64,000 nt of DNA from Oenococcus sicerae (GCF_004102045.2 NZ_CP029684.2:930001-994000); one strand, 5' to 3'. Positions 49,117-57,592 are shown, numbered from the stretch's first letter. Notes: generated from the sequence alone by a model not told the origin. Translations and numbers: made by a program.

Positions 49117-50499
49117 TTAGCTGTTTTCTGCAGCAGTTTCTTCTTTTGATGCTTTGGTTGGTTGCGAATTTAGCCGATTTTTAAAGTAAAAAAGTGACAG
49201 CCCTAAGAAGGCACCAACTAAGGCTGGCAATACCCAACCTAAACCTAAAGCAGCCAGCGGCAGATATTTATGATAGCCATCAACTAAAGGTGTGATCACA
49301 GGCAGGTTCGTAACCGGCAGATTAGCGCATAGATCAAGAAGAGCAGCTGGCAAAGTCAGAAAAATAGTTGCACGATAAACGATTCTGGACCGTTTGAAAA
49401 ATTTTGAGAAAAGCGAAAGCAGAATTAGAACAAGTGCCAGAGGGTACATGAGCATCAAAACCGGTACGGCCCAGGCAATGATGTTGGTTAAACCGGCGTT
49501 TGCCGTGATAAAGGATCCAACAGCCGTGATCCTTAACCATGCCAGATAGCTGACCTTTGGAAATCGTTTATGCATATCTTGCGAGAAGGAGGCAAAGAGT
49601 CCCATCGCAGTGGTAAACACAGCCAATGTGACGAGAACAGCCGTAAATAATAGTCCAAAATTGCCTAGATAATGATGGACGATCTGGGAAAATGCCGTGC
49701 CGCCGTTAGCAGCTGCTTTAAATAAACTCAAACTGCTCGTTCCTAAAACAACCAGTCCAACATAAAGCAAAGCCTCGGCTAAAATACTAAAGAGACCAGA
49801 TTTTGCAAGCATTTTTGGAACTTGTTCTTTTTTGTAGCCCAAGCCTTGAACAGCGTAAACGATCGTGACAGCGAAGGCCAAGAGTGCTAGACCGTCCATT
49901 GTGTTGTAGCCGTCTAAAAATCCTTGGAAGAAGGTATTGCTAGCGTAGGTCGGCTGAACAGCTTGTTTGAGGCTGCCCATCGGCAAGACAAACGACAGGA
50001 CGAGCACTAAAACTAACAGAACTAAAAAGAGCGGATTTAAATATCTGCCGATCCATTTAACTAAGTCGGATTGCTTGGTCGTGAGATAGTAGGCGAAGCT
50101 AAAAAATAGCGCAGAGAAGATCAACATTCCCAAAGTTTGAAAACGCGCTGGTAAAAAGGGTGCAACTCCCATTGAAAAGGCCGTGGCAGCTGTTCTTGGC
50201 GTGCCGAAAAATGGTCCGATCGTCAGATGCAGCAAAATCAAAAATAGCGTTGCAAACCAAGGTGCAACTGGCTTGGCAACATCGTAGACGCCAGTACTAT
50301 CAGTGATACTGACGGCTAGCATTGCTAGAAAAGGTACGGCTGTACCGGTAATTAAAAAGCCTAATGTGGCAGGCAGCCAGTTGCCTCCTGCGTTTTGACC
50401 CATCTGTACCGGAAAAATAAGATTCCCGGCACCGAAAAACATTCCAAAAATTAGCGATGCGATCAAAAATGTATCGCGATGTTTTGTTTCTTTCAACAT
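49117..50499 (-). CDS. brnQ: Branched-chain amino acid transporter (LIVCS/BrnQ)
   Basis: The 460-residue protein has about 12 helices and the LIVCS-family start FLIASLIFGMFFGAGNLIFPVQMGQNAGGNW. It imports leucine, isoleucine and valine with Na+ or H+. I start at 50499, where homology begins and a strong AAAGGAG precedes; a longer frame to 50571 runs through the leader terminator. The gene lies behind a leader of about 220 nt containing a Val/Ile/Leu-rich leader peptide and an intrinsic terminator. That suggests induction when charged branched-chain tRNAs are scarce. Confidence 0.95.
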   Translation of the reverse strand: MLKETKHRDTFLIASLIFGMFFGAGNLIFPVQMGQNAGGNWLPATLGFLITGTAVPFLAMLAVSITDSTGVYDVAKPVAPWFATLFLILLHLTIGPFFGTPRTAATAFSMGVAPFLPARFQTLGMLIFSALFFSFAYYLTTKQSDLVKWIGRYLNPLFLVLLVLVLVLSFVLPMGSLKQAVQPTYASNTFFQGFLDGYNTMDGLALLAFAVTIVYAVQGLGYKKEQVPKMLAKSGLFSILAEALLYVGLVVLGTSSLSLFKAAANGGTAFSQIVHHYLGNFGLLFTAVLVTLAVFTTAMGLFASFSQDMHKRFPKVSYLAWLRITAVGSFITANAGLTNIIAWAVPVLMLMYPLALVLILLSLFSKFFKRSRIVYRATIFLTLPAALLDLCANLPVTNLPVITPLVDGYHKYLPLAALGLGWVLPALVGAFLGLSLFYFKNRLNSQPTKASKEETAAENS

Positions 50500-50514
50500 A
50501 ATTTCTCCTTTAAT

Positions 50515-50555
50515 AAACAAAAAACGATCAACTGCTTTGCAACAGCTGATCGTTT
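50515..50555 (-). terminator. Attenuator terminator of brnQ
   Basis: On the minus strand AAACGATCAGCTG (50555-50543) pairs with CAGTTGATCGTTT (50534-50522), one G-U pair, followed by a U-rich tract. It lies 16 bases before the brnQ start codon, inside the leader. Confidence 0.85.
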
Positions 50556-50579
50556 GAAATGGTTCATTCAACGTCCCAA

Positions 50580-50633
50580 CTGCTCATTATCTTTATTAGA
50601 CGATGAGCAGCAGAAAATGTTAGCTCGTCATCT
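50580..50633 (-). promoter_or_regulatory. Competing hairpin segments in the brnQ leader
   Basis: Reading the minus strand, segment 1 (50633-50623, AGATGACGAGC, overlapping the leader stop codon) can pair with segment 2 (50611-50598, GCTGCTCATCGTCT). Segment 2 can instead pair with segment 3 (ATGAGCAG, 50587-50580; 8 bp perfect). GAGCAGTTG around segment 3 can also pair with the CAGCTG of the terminator stem. These alternatives are what an attenuator needs. Confidence 0.6.
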
Positions 50634-50691
50634 AGGACAGAATAATGACGACGCTAATAATCACTTGTTTAGTTAATGAATCTTTCTTCAT
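50632..50691 (-). CDS. Leader peptide of brnQ, rich in Val/Ile/Leu
   Basis: A 19-codon frame, MKKDSLTKQVIISVVIILS, is preceded by GAGGAA 9-11 nt upstream. Eight of its residues 10-18 are Val, Ile or Leu, the very substrates of the downstream transporter. A near-consensus promoter lies 35 bases before it, and the stop codon overlaps the first pairing segment of the leader. A ribosome stalling at the Val/Ile/Leu run would cover segment 1 and favour antitermination. The same logic is known for ilv/leu operons; this case is inferred from sequence only. Confidence 0.75.
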   Translation of the reverse strand: MKKDSLTKQVIISVVIILS

Positions 50692-50725
50692 TGAATTATT
50701 TTCCTCAATAATTTGCTTAAAGAGA

Positions 50726-50754
50726 ATTAAAACAGTTTTTATGTTTTCTGTCAA
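50726..50754 (-). promoter_or_regulatory. Promoter of the brnQ leader transcript
   Basis: TTGACA (50754-50749), a 17-bp spacer, TTTAAT (50731-50726). The same -35/-10 pair and spacing occur before the UraA-type permease leader. Confidence 0.8.
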
Positions 50755-50783
50755 GTCAAAAGATCGGCTGCATTTTCATTAAT

Positions 50784-50816
50784 AAAAAGCATTGCCTGAA
50801 TCAGCAATGCTTTTTT
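50784..50816 (-). terminator. Terminator downstream of tRNA-Leu
   Basis: A 12-bp perfect stem (50784-50795 with 50804-50815), A/T tracts on both sides, directly after the minus-strand tRNA-Leu. Confidence 0.85.
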
Positions 50817-50841
50817 GATCTTACTTTATGATTATTTTCGA

Positions 50842-50923
50842 TGCGGATGACAGGAATCGAACCTGCACGAGTTGCCCCACAGGAACCTAAATCCTGCGCG
50901 TCTGCCAGTTCCGCCACATCCGC
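50842..50923 (-). tRNA. tRNA-Leu(TAG)
   Basis: Minus-strand class II tRNA: acceptor GCGGATG/CATCCGC, anticodon stem CAGGA/TCCTG with loop TTTAGGT (anticodon TAG), a variable arm, and T loop TTCGATT. An extended -10 box (TGA-TAGAAT) ends 11 nt before the 5' end. CCA is not encoded. Confidence 0.93.
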
Positions 50924-50964
50924 ATAACTCATACATTCTATCATGATGCTTAGTTTTATGGCAA

Positions 50965-51169
50965 TAAAAAACACCGATCTAGTCGGTGCCAGGGATTTTT
51001 ATTAAGAGAGAGTTTTTTTATCCATTTGGAAGGGATAGTCAATTATGAAGCTTGTTCGTCAGGAATGTTTCCCTTGGAACAAAAATAATTATCGAAATTG
51101 AATATTAAAACAAATTAAAAGCAGAATTAAATGAAAGTTAAAATCCTCTCATTTAATTAATTTGCTTTT
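50965..51169. other. Structured intergenic stretch with an orphan minus-strand terminator
   Basis: No protein gene is evident between tRNA-Leu and rpmB. On the minus strand CACCGA-N5-TCGGTG (50988-50972) followed by seven U's is an intrinsic terminator with no gene before it. A GATAAT box at 51093-51088 could give a transcript of about 115 nt. Nearer rpmB, a long imperfect inverted repeat (51117-51169, with a 10-bp perfect core) precedes the rpmB promoter. Confidence 0.4.
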
Positions 51170-51184
51170 CGGGGATAAATCGGA

Positions 51185-51190
51185 TAGAAT
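51185..51190 (+). promoter_or_regulatory. -10 box of rpmB
   Basis: TAGAAT with TTGCTT 17 bp upstream; a normal leader with AAGGAGG follows. Confidence 0.5.
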
Positions 51191-51217
51191 TTAACAGTTA
51201 CATGTAAGGAGGACGCT

Positions 51218-51418
51218 ATGGCAAAAGATGCTATCACAGGTGCGCGTACTCGTTTTGGCAATCAACGTTCGCACGCTCTGAATGCTAATCGTCGTTCGTG
51301 GAAACCAAATTTGCAAAAAGTGACTGTTAAAATCAACGGTGCTGCTGCTAAGACCGTTTATCTGACTGCTCGCACGTTACGTGCAGGTTTGAAGAATGGT
51401 TCGATCGAACGAGTATAA
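51218..51418 (+). CDS. rpmB: 50S ribosomal protein L28
   Basis: The 66-residue basic protein begins [33 protein letters not shown], the L28 signature, and ends [14 protein letters not shown]. It is a structural protein of the large subunit. It has a strong AAGGAGG Shine-Dalgarno sequence and a terminator, and stands before yloU-fakA as in many Firmicutes. Confidence 0.96.
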   Translation: MAKDAITGARTRFGNQRSHALNANRRSWKPNLQKVTVKINGAAAKTVYLTARTLRAGLKNGSIERV

Positions 51419-51419
51419 T

Positions 51420-51445
51420 TCAGCCGCTTGAAGCGGTTTTTTTTA
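51420..51445 (+). terminator. Intrinsic terminator of rpmB
   Basis: AGCCGC pairs with GCGGTT over TTGAA, followed by T's. Confidence 0.75.
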
Positions 51446-51476
51446 TTCAGAAATCAGAAGTTCAATTTTAAAATAC

Positions 51477-51485
51477 TGTTAGAAT
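51477..51485 (+). promoter_or_regulatory. Extended -10 box of yloU
   Basis: TGT-TAGAAT, 18 nt before the ATG, with AGAGG between. Confidence 0.5.
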
Positions 51486-51503
51486 TTAATCAGAGGTAAA
51501 ATC

Positions 51504-51854
51504 ATGAGTCTGAAGATGAAAACCAAGATTGGCCAAGTAAATATTGGTGACGATGTTATTTCAACGATCGTTGGAACAGCAGCTTCTGAATCCTTTGGTG
51601 TCGTTGGAATGGCATCAAAGTCGTTTAAAGATGGCGTAAATCAAGTTCTTCAACGCCCAAATTATAGTCGCGGTATCTTGATTTCAGAAGAGAGTGACCA
51701 ATTAACGATCGACGTACATATTATTGTTGAATATGGGGCAAAATTGTCAGAAGTTTCAAAGGCAGTTCAGAAACAGGTTCGTTATTCTTTGGAAAAGAAT
51801 TTGGGTGTTTTAATTAACCAAGTAAATGTTACTATCGAAGGCATCCGCGCCTAA
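51504..51854 (+). CDS. yloU: Asp23/Gls24 family protein (YloU)
   Basis: The 116-residue protein has the Asp23 fold (GQVNIGDDVISTIVGTAASESFGVVGMASK; VDVHIIVEYG-type strand). These proteins are linked to envelope stress and often lie before the fatty acid kinase gene, as here. It is co-transcribed with fakA, whose start lies 10 bases after its stop codon. Confidence 0.92.
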   Translation: MSLKMKTKIGQVNIGDDVISTIVGTAASESFGVVGMASKSFKDGVNQVLQRPNYSRGILISEESDQLTIDVHIIVEYGAKLSEVSKAVQKQVRYSLEKNLGVLINQVNVTIEGIRA

Positions 51855-51864
51855 GGGAGATCGA

Positions 51865-53529
51865 ATGGAATTAATTACGAATGTTGAGTTTGGCAGGATG
51901 GTGAACGCGGCTGCCCAAATTTTGACGAAAAACGCGCAACATATTAATAAGTTAAATGTTTTCCCGGTGCCGGATGGCGATACTGGTACAAATATGAGTT
52001 TGACGATGCAGTCAGGTGCTCAATACGAACGTGATTCAACCGAAACCTCAATTGCTGCTTTGTCAGCTGCGATGTCAAAAGGACTTTTGATGGGCGCCCG
52101 TGGTAATTCAGGCGTTATTTTGTCACAGATTATGCGCGGATTTACAAAATTTGTTGCCAATTTCGATACTTTGGATGCCAAACAATTTGCCGATGCTTTG
52201 AAAGCTGGTGCTGAATCTGCCTACAAGTCAGTTATGAAACCAACTGAAGGTACGATTTTAACGGTTATCCGCGAATCTGCTGCTGCTGCTGGAGATGCCG
52301 CAAATAGATCAAGCGACCTAGTTGAGGTCACAAAGGCAACTTGGCAGGCTTCAAGAAAAGCTTTAGCCAAAACACCTGATTTATTGCCGATTTTAAAAGA
52401 AGTTGGTGTTGTGGATTCAGGGGGTCAAGGCTTGGTATTTTTGTTCCAATCCTGGTATGAGGTTTTGTCTGGCAAGACAACGCAGGATGATTTATCAACG
52501 CCGCCTGATATGGCTCAGTTTGATGAAAAAAGTGGTGAATTCGATGCCCAAGTATCATTGGATCCCAAAGATATCAAATATGGTTATTGTACGACCGTCT
52601 TATTTGAAACTGGTAAAGGTACCACCCAAGATCGTGATTGGAATTATGATGAATTTTACAAATATTTAGCCGGAATCGGTGATTCGCTTTTAGTGATCGC
52701 AGATGATGGGCTTGTTAAAACACACGTTCATACTGAAAATCCTGGTGCTGTTTTGAGCGAGTCAACTCATTATGGTTCAATTAAGTGGGTCAAGATCGAT
52801 AACATGCGTGATCAGCAGCAGGAAGTAATCGATCGTGTTGCAAAAGAACAAGCTAGCCAAAAAAAACCACCAGTTGATACTGCTGTACTGACAGTGGCTT
52901 CCGGACACGGTATTGCGGATCTATTCAAATCGATGGGTGTCACTGATGTGATTACCGGTGGCCAGACGATGAATCCATCTACGAAGGATCTGCTAAATGC
53001 GATCACGATCAGCAAAGCCAAAAAAGCAATCATTCTGCCAAACAACGCTAATATTTTCATGGCTGCCAGTCAGGCGGCAGAAATGGCTAAGGTTCCGGTC
53101 GAAATTGTGAAGTCGCGGTCGATTCAACAAGGCTTAACGGCGATGCTTGGTTTTAATCCGGATGCTGACGTGAAAGAAAATGCTTCTGAGATGACTGATC
53201 AGCTGACGACTGTCAAATCGGCAGAAATCACAAAAGCAGTTCGCGACACAAGCTTGGATGGCAAAAATATCAAACGGGGTGAATATATTGCGATCGTCGA
53301 TGGCAAGATCCAATCGAACGGCCGCAAAATCCGTGATGTGGCCCTGAATGCTGTTAAAACTATGTTGGACGACGACTCTGAGATCGTGACTGTTATTTTT
53401 GGCAGCGAATCAAATCAAAAAGAAGCAGAACAGCTGACTAAGGCAATTACAAAACTTAAAAATGGTTTGGAAACAGAAATTCATGAAGGCGACCAACCCC
53501 TATATCCTTTCCTGATTTCAGTTGAGTAA
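51865..53529 (+). CDS. fakA: Fatty acid kinase subunit A (DAK2 domain, YloV)
   Basis: The 554-residue protein has an N-terminal DAK2 nucleotide-binding domain (LNVFPVPDGDTGTNMSLTMQSG; GARGNSGVILSQIMRGF), a middle domain and a C-terminal FakA domain. With a FakB partner it phosphorylates free fatty acids for lipid synthesis; no fakB is seen in the window. The ATG at 51865 has AGGGAG upstream. An in-frame start at 51826 would overlap yloU. Confidence 0.93.
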   Translation: MELITNVEFGRMVNAAAQILTKNAQHINKLNVFPVPDGDTGTNMSLTMQSGAQYERDSTETSIAALSAAMSKGLLMGARGNSGVILSQIMRGFTKFVANFDTLDAKQFADALKAGAESAYKSVMKPTEGTILTVIRESAAAAGDAANRSSDLVEVTKATWQASRKALAKTPDLLPILKEVGVVDSGGQGLVFLFQSWYEVLSGKTTQDDLSTPPDMAQFDEKSGEFDAQVSLDPKDIKYGYCTTVLFETGKGTTQDRDWNYDEFYKYLAGIGDSLLVIADDGLVKTHVHTENPGAVLSESTHYGSIKWVKIDNMRDQQQEVIDRVAKEQASQKKPPVDTAVLTVASGHGIADLFKSMGVTDVITGGQTMNPSTKDLLNAITISKAKKAIILPNNANIFMAASQAAEMAKVPVEIVKSRSIQQGLTAMLGFNPDADVKENASEMTDQLTTVKSAEITKAVRDTSLDGKNIKRGEYIAIVDGKIQSNGRKIRDVALNAVKTMLDDDSEIVTVIFGSESNQKEAEQLTKAITKLKNGLETEIHEGDQPLYPFLISVE

Positions 53530-53536
53530 AGCTTTT

Positions 53537-53563
53537 AAAAAGGTGATTTTTCATCTTTTTTAT
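53537..53563 (+). terminator. Intrinsic terminator of fakA
   Basis: AAAAAGGTGA pairs with TCATCTTTTT with one G-U pair. Confidence 0.75.
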
Positions 53564-53606
53564 TTTGGCAATTAAGTTAGCGGTCAGTCTTTGAAAAATT
53601 AAGTAA

Positions 53607-53612
53607 TATAAT
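53607..53612 (+). promoter_or_regulatory. -10 box of recG, start-proximal
   Basis: A perfect TATAAT ends 6 nt (all T) before the GTG start; no Shine-Dalgarno sequence is possible in that gap. Confidence 0.65.
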
Positions 53613-53618
53613 TTTTTT

Positions 53619-55649
53619 GTGAGCCTTTTTGACTTAATTACAAAATTACCGGGTGTTGGTGAAAAACGTGCACTTGTTCTAAAACAACTCGGTATCCGCA
53701 CGATCGAAGATCTTCTGACCTACTATCCCTATCGTTATGATGATCTAGCTTCACGGCTGCCCAGTCAAACAGACGATGGACAGAAAGTCACTTTCAAGGG
53801 AACGATCAGTTCACCGGCACTTTTATTACGTTTTGGCTATAAGAAATCACGAGTTAGTTTTCATTTATTGGTTGGCCATGATAATATTGCAGTTTCTTTT
53901 TTTAATCAGCCTTGGATAAAAGAACAAATTGAGCTGGGTCAGGAAATGGCTGTTTTCGGTGTTTTTGATGCTGTTCATGCGTCTTTAAGCGGACAAAAGA
54001 TCATTCATGCTGATAATGATTCACTGGCAGCGATTTACCCGGCCAGCCAATCGATCCATGAAAAAACGATTCAGCAATTAGTTGCTCATGCTTATCAGCA
54101 ATATGCTGATGAAATCGTTGAAATAGTGCCAGCAGATCTACGGCAGACTTTTCGTTTGCTACCGCGCGTTCAGCAGATCCACGACATGCATTTCCCCGAT
54201 TCAGCGCAGGCTGCCAAATTAGCACGGCGTTCAGCGGCTTTTGAAGAATTTTTTTTGTTTCAAATGCGTATTCAGTTGCTGAAGATCTCGTCGGCTAAAC
54301 ATCAGGGTCGGCAGATCAATTATGATGCGGCCGTCATTGAAAATTTTATTGCTCAACTGCCATATCAACTGACTCACGCGCAAGAAAAAGTGATTCAAGA
54401 AGTTTTGTCTGATTTGAAACGACCACTGCACATGAATCGCTTGCTGCAGGGGGATGTAGGTTCTGGTAAGACAATCGTGGCAGCTGTTGCGATGCTGGCT
54501 AGTATCAGCGCTGGTTTTCAAGCGGCCATTATGGTTCCGACAGAGATTTTGGCCCAGCAGCATGCAAGCAATTTAAGCAATCTATACGAAAACGCCGGTC
54601 TGCATCTGCGTGTTGAATTATTGACCTCAGGTTTGAAAGCAGCCGCGCGTCGGCAAGTTCTTCAAGATTTAGAAAATGGTGAGATCGATGTGATCGTCGG
54701 AACACATGCGCTGATCCAGCCTGATGTCCGTTTTCACCATTTGGGCTTAGCCGTGATCGATGAACAGCATCGTTTCGGTGTTAAACAACGAGCGACTTTG
54801 CGTAAACAAGCGGAAAACCCAGATATTTTGGCTATGACAGCTACGCCAATTCCGCGTACTTTAGCTATTACAGCCTATGGTGAGATGACGATTTCAACAA
54901 TTGATGAATTACCACAGGGTCGGCAAAAGATCATCACGAAGTGGGTTAAAAGTAACCAAACTGACCATGTTTTCGATTGGATAAAAGGGCAATTAGCTAA
55001 AGGAGCACAAGCTTATGTGGTCACGCCTTTGATTGAGGAATCGGAAAGTCTGGATGTCCAAAACGCAGAGTTGATTTATGACCGCTTAAAATCAGAACTG
55101 CTGCCTTACCGAGTTTCTTTGCTCCACGGCCGCTTGACGAATGATGAAAAACAACAAGTGATCGACGATTTTTCGAATAACAAAACTCAGGTTTTGGTGA
55201 CGACGACCGTTATCGAAGTAGGCGTTGACATCAAGAATGCAACGATCATGGTTATTTTAGACGCTGATCGTTTTGGTATTGCACAGTTGCACCAATTGCG
55301 CGGTCGTGTGGGTCGGGGGGATAAACAGTCTTATGCAATTTTGGTTTCCGACCCAAAGACGCAATACGGTATCGACCGCATGGAAGCGATCGCAGCTACG
55401 ACGGACGGATTTGTTCTTGCTGAAAAAGACCTAGAATTGCGTGGACCAGGGGATGTGATCGGCATTAAGCAAGCGGGTATGCCGGAATTTAATGTTGGTG
55501 ATCCGATCCATGATCTTAAAATGATGGAGACAGCTCAACAGTCAGCCATTGAGATTACTAGCCGTGAGAATTGGGATACTGACAAAAATAATGCTGGACT
55601 GGTAAAATACTTGTCGTTAACGATGTATCGATATAAGGACTTTGATTAA
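53619..55649 (+). CDS. recG: ATP-dependent DNA helicase RecG
   Basis: The 676-residue helicase remodels stalled forks and branched DNA. It has the N-terminal wedge/OB domain (about 60-150), Walker A GDVGSGKT, the DEQH box (IDEQHRFG), TATPIPRTL, and the motif QLRGRVGRG. The start is GTG with a -10 box only 6 nt upstream. Its stop codon overlaps the plsX start by 1 base, the start of a long operon. Confidence 0.97.
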   Translation: MSLFDLITKLPGVGEKRALVLKQLGIRTIEDLLTYYPYRYDDLASRLPSQTDDGQKVTFKGTISSPALLLRFGYKKSRVSFHLLVGHDNIAVSFFNQPWIKEQIELGQEMAVFGVFDAVHASLSGQKIIHADNDSLAAIYPASQSIHEKTIQQLVAHAYQQYADEIVEIVPADLRQTFRLLPRVQQIHDMHFPDSAQAAKLARRSAAFEEFFLFQMRIQLLKISSAKHQGRQINYDAAVIENFIAQLPYQLTHAQEKVIQEVLSDLKRPLHMNRLLQGDVGSGKTIVAAVAMLASISAGFQAAIMVPTEILAQQHASNLSNLYENAGLHLRVELLTSGLKAAARRQVLQDLENGEIDVIVGTHALIQPDVRFHHLGLAVIDEQHRFGVKQRATLRKQAENPDILAMTATPIPRTLAITAYGEMTISTIDELPQGRQKIITKWVKSNQTDHVFDWIKGQLAKGAQAYVVTPLIEESESLDVQNAELIYDRLKSELLPYRVSLLHGRLTNDEKQQVIDDFSNNKTQVLVTTTVIEVGVDIKNATIMVILDADRFGIAQLHQLRGRVGRGDKQSYAILVSDPKTQYGIDRMEAIAATTDGFVLAEKDLELRGPGDVIGIKQAGMPEFNVGDPIHDLKMMETAQQSAIEITSRENWDTDKNNAGLVKYLSLTMYRYKDFD

Positions 55650-56695
55650 TGGATAAAACATATACAATTGCAATTGACGCAATGGGCGGTGACAATGCCC
55701 CAGAAGAAATCGTGAAGGGTGCTTTGCTTGCCCGCGATAACTATAAAAGTTTACAGCTGAATTTGTATGGTGACAAAGGCCGCATTCTTGAAATTATCGG
55801 TCAAAGCAGCCAAGAACGAATCACGGTCATTAATACGACTGAAACGATCGAAATGGGTGACGAACCAGTGCGAGCTGTTCGCAAGAAAAAAGATTCCTCG
55901 ATGGTCGTGGCCGCTAACGCGGTAAAAGATGGTCAAGCCGATGCTTTATTTTCAGCAGGCAACACCGGCGCCCTTCTAGCTAGCGGTATTTTTATCGTGG
56001 GCCGTATTAACGGCATTGAGCGGCCGGGCTTATTGACCGTTTTGCCATCTGTTGATGATGCTAAACGCCCTTGGGTGTTTATGGATGTTGGTGCTAATGC
56101 CGAGGTAAAGCCGAGTTATCTCTACCAGTTCGCCGTGATCGGGGATTTTTACGCCACCCATATTTTAAAGCGGTCAAAACCAGAAATTCGTTTATTAAAT
56201 AATGGTGCCGAAGAAGACAAAGGCGATAAAATTCATATCGCGGCACACCAATTATTAAAAAAAGCCAAACAATTAAATTTCACAGGTAATATTGAAAGTC
56301 GTGAATTATTAAATGGTCACGCTGATGTTGTCGTTGCCGATGGCTTTTCTGGTAATGCTGCTTTAAAAGCAATTGAAGGAACTGCTCTGACGATGTTCAC
56401 CGGCTTAAAAAAAGTCCTTTCAACTGGTAATTGGCAGACAAAAATAGGTGCTTTATTAGTCAAGCCGGCTCTAAAAGAATTTGCTGGTGTGCTGGACTAT
56501 AATAATGCAGGTGGCGCTGTGATCGCTGGACTAAAAGCACCAGTAGTCAAGACGCATGGTTCAGCTAAAGCAAGAGCTGTATCTAATACAATTGGCCAAA
56601 TTCAAGAAATTTTGATATCAGGCTTGGTTCCTGACATCACTAAATATGTTCATGAACATGTAGACCAATTCAAGGTGAGTGTGGAGGAAAAATGA
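55649..56695 (+). CDS. plsX: Phosphate acyltransferase PlsX
   Basis: The 348-residue enzyme makes acyl phosphate from acyl-ACP for phospholipid synthesis. It begins IAIDAMGGDNAPEEIVKGA and contains the segments VFMDVGANAE, VVADGFSGNAALK and NNAGGAVIAGL. It overlaps recG by 1 base and acpP by 4, consistent with coupling to its substrate carrier. Confidence 0.97.
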   Translation: MDKTYTIAIDAMGGDNAPEEIVKGALLARDNYKSLQLNLYGDKGRILEIIGQSSQERITVINTTETIEMGDEPVRAVRKKKDSSMVVAANAVKDGQADALFSAGNTGALLASGIFIVGRINGIERPGLLTVLPSVDDAKRPWVFMDVGANAEVKPSYLYQFAVIGDFYATHILKRSKPEIRLLNNGAEEDKGDKIHIAAHQLLKKAKQLNFTGNIESRELLNGHADVVVADGFSGNAALKAIEGTALTMFTGLKKVLSTGNWQTKIGALLVKPALKEFAGVLDYNNAGGAVIAGLKAPVVKTHGSAKARAVSNTIGQIQEILISGLVPDITKYVHEHVDQFKVSVEEK

Positions 56696-56946
56696 CAAAA
56701 GATGAAATTGCTGCTAAGTTGGCAGACGAAGTTTCAAAACGTTTTGATTTACCAAAAACAAAAATTAATGCTGATTTGGATTTTACGAAAGATGTTGATG
56801 CAGATTCGATTGATTTTGTAGAATTAGTCATGGAACTAGAAGATGAGTACGATATTGAAATTCCTGATGAAGATGCTGCAAAGATGATTACTTTCCAGTC
56901 AACCGTGGATTATCTATACGCTCATACAGGCGACCGCGTTAAATGA
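56692..56946 (+). CDS. acpP: Acyl carrier protein
   Basis: The 84-residue acidic four-helix protein carries acyl chains on a phosphopantetheine arm attached to S39 in DADSIDFVEL (commonly DSLD). It overlaps both neighbours by 4 bases. Its position after plsX matches other Firmicutes, where it serves lipid synthesis. Confidence 0.95.
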   Translation: MTKDEIAAKLADEVSKRFDLPKTKINADLDFTKDVDADSIDFVELVMELEDEYDIEIPDEDAAKMITFQSTVDYLYAHTGDRVK

Positions 56947-57548
56947 CTGATTCTATTCATATTTCAAAATCGTTAAAAATTATCACCATTGTATTTGATT
57001 TTCTCGGTATTGCAGGCAATTTATTATATGGTTTGATCACACTGGGTGCCGGTTATATGACGAGCAGTGATATACAGGCTTTAAGCGATGCAAATGTCAG
57101 TATGCAAAGTGTGCTGCTTGTGTGGGGAGCCATCCTGCTTGTGATTCCTGGTTTGATCATGCTGACTTTGCATCTTGTTGGTTTAATGCAGTTTCGTCGT
57201 GCTGGTTACAGCTTAACGGGTCATTGGCTGGGCATTGCTGCCTCGATTTTATCAATCGTTATGATGACTTTTTGGCTGGCGCCTTTCGTTTATCTGCTGG
57301 CTGGCATATTTCTGCTATTAGCTCATAAGCAGACTGCAATTGGCAGGGATAGTATTGTTAAACATCCTGTTCAAAAAACGGCTGTTACTGAGAAAACTGT
57401 CACAACGGCTGATTTGTATCCGGATGCGAAAATGAGTGTGCCGAATATGACGAATACGATCGTTGAAATCAAGGCTTATCTTGATGCAAATGATATTAGC
57501 TACAAAAAGTCGGCCAGGAAAGCTGATTTATTAAAATTGATCAAGTGA
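56943..57548 (+). CDS. Four-helix membrane protein with a C-terminal SAP/HeH-like domain
   Basis: I do not recognise a named family for the whole 201-residue protein. It has four hydrophobic helices (about 10-32, 54-76, 87-108, 110-128) resembling small DUF4064-type membrane proteins, a polar linker (130-165), and a last 35-residue segment NTIVEIKAYLDANDISYKK...KADLLKLIK. That end looks like the helix-extended-loop-helix of SAP, LEM or HeH domains, which bind nucleic acid or proteins. It overlaps acpP by 4 bases and is in the same operon. Function unknown. Confidence 0.7.
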   Translation: MTDSIHISKSLKIITIVFDFLGIAGNLLYGLITLGAGYMTSSDIQALSDANVSMQSVLLVWGAILLVIPGLIMLTLHLVGLMQFRRAGYSLTGHWLGIAASILSIVMMTFWLAPFVYLLAGIFLLLAHKQTAIGRDSIVKHPVQKTAVTEKTVTTADLYPDAKMSVPNMTNTIVEIKAYLDANDISYKKSARKADLLKLIK

Positions 57549-57558
57549 TCACCTGTTT

Positions 57559-57592
57559 GTCCGTCCTTCATGGATGGACATTTTGTTATAAT
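57559..57592 (+). promoter_or_regulatory. Terminator-like hairpin and -10 box before rnc
   Basis: GTCCGTCC (57559-57566) pairs with GGATGGAC (57572-57579), followed by a short T-rich run. An extended -10 box (TGT-TATAAT, 57584-57592) follows at once and ends 10 nt before the rnc ATG. Confidence 0.5.
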
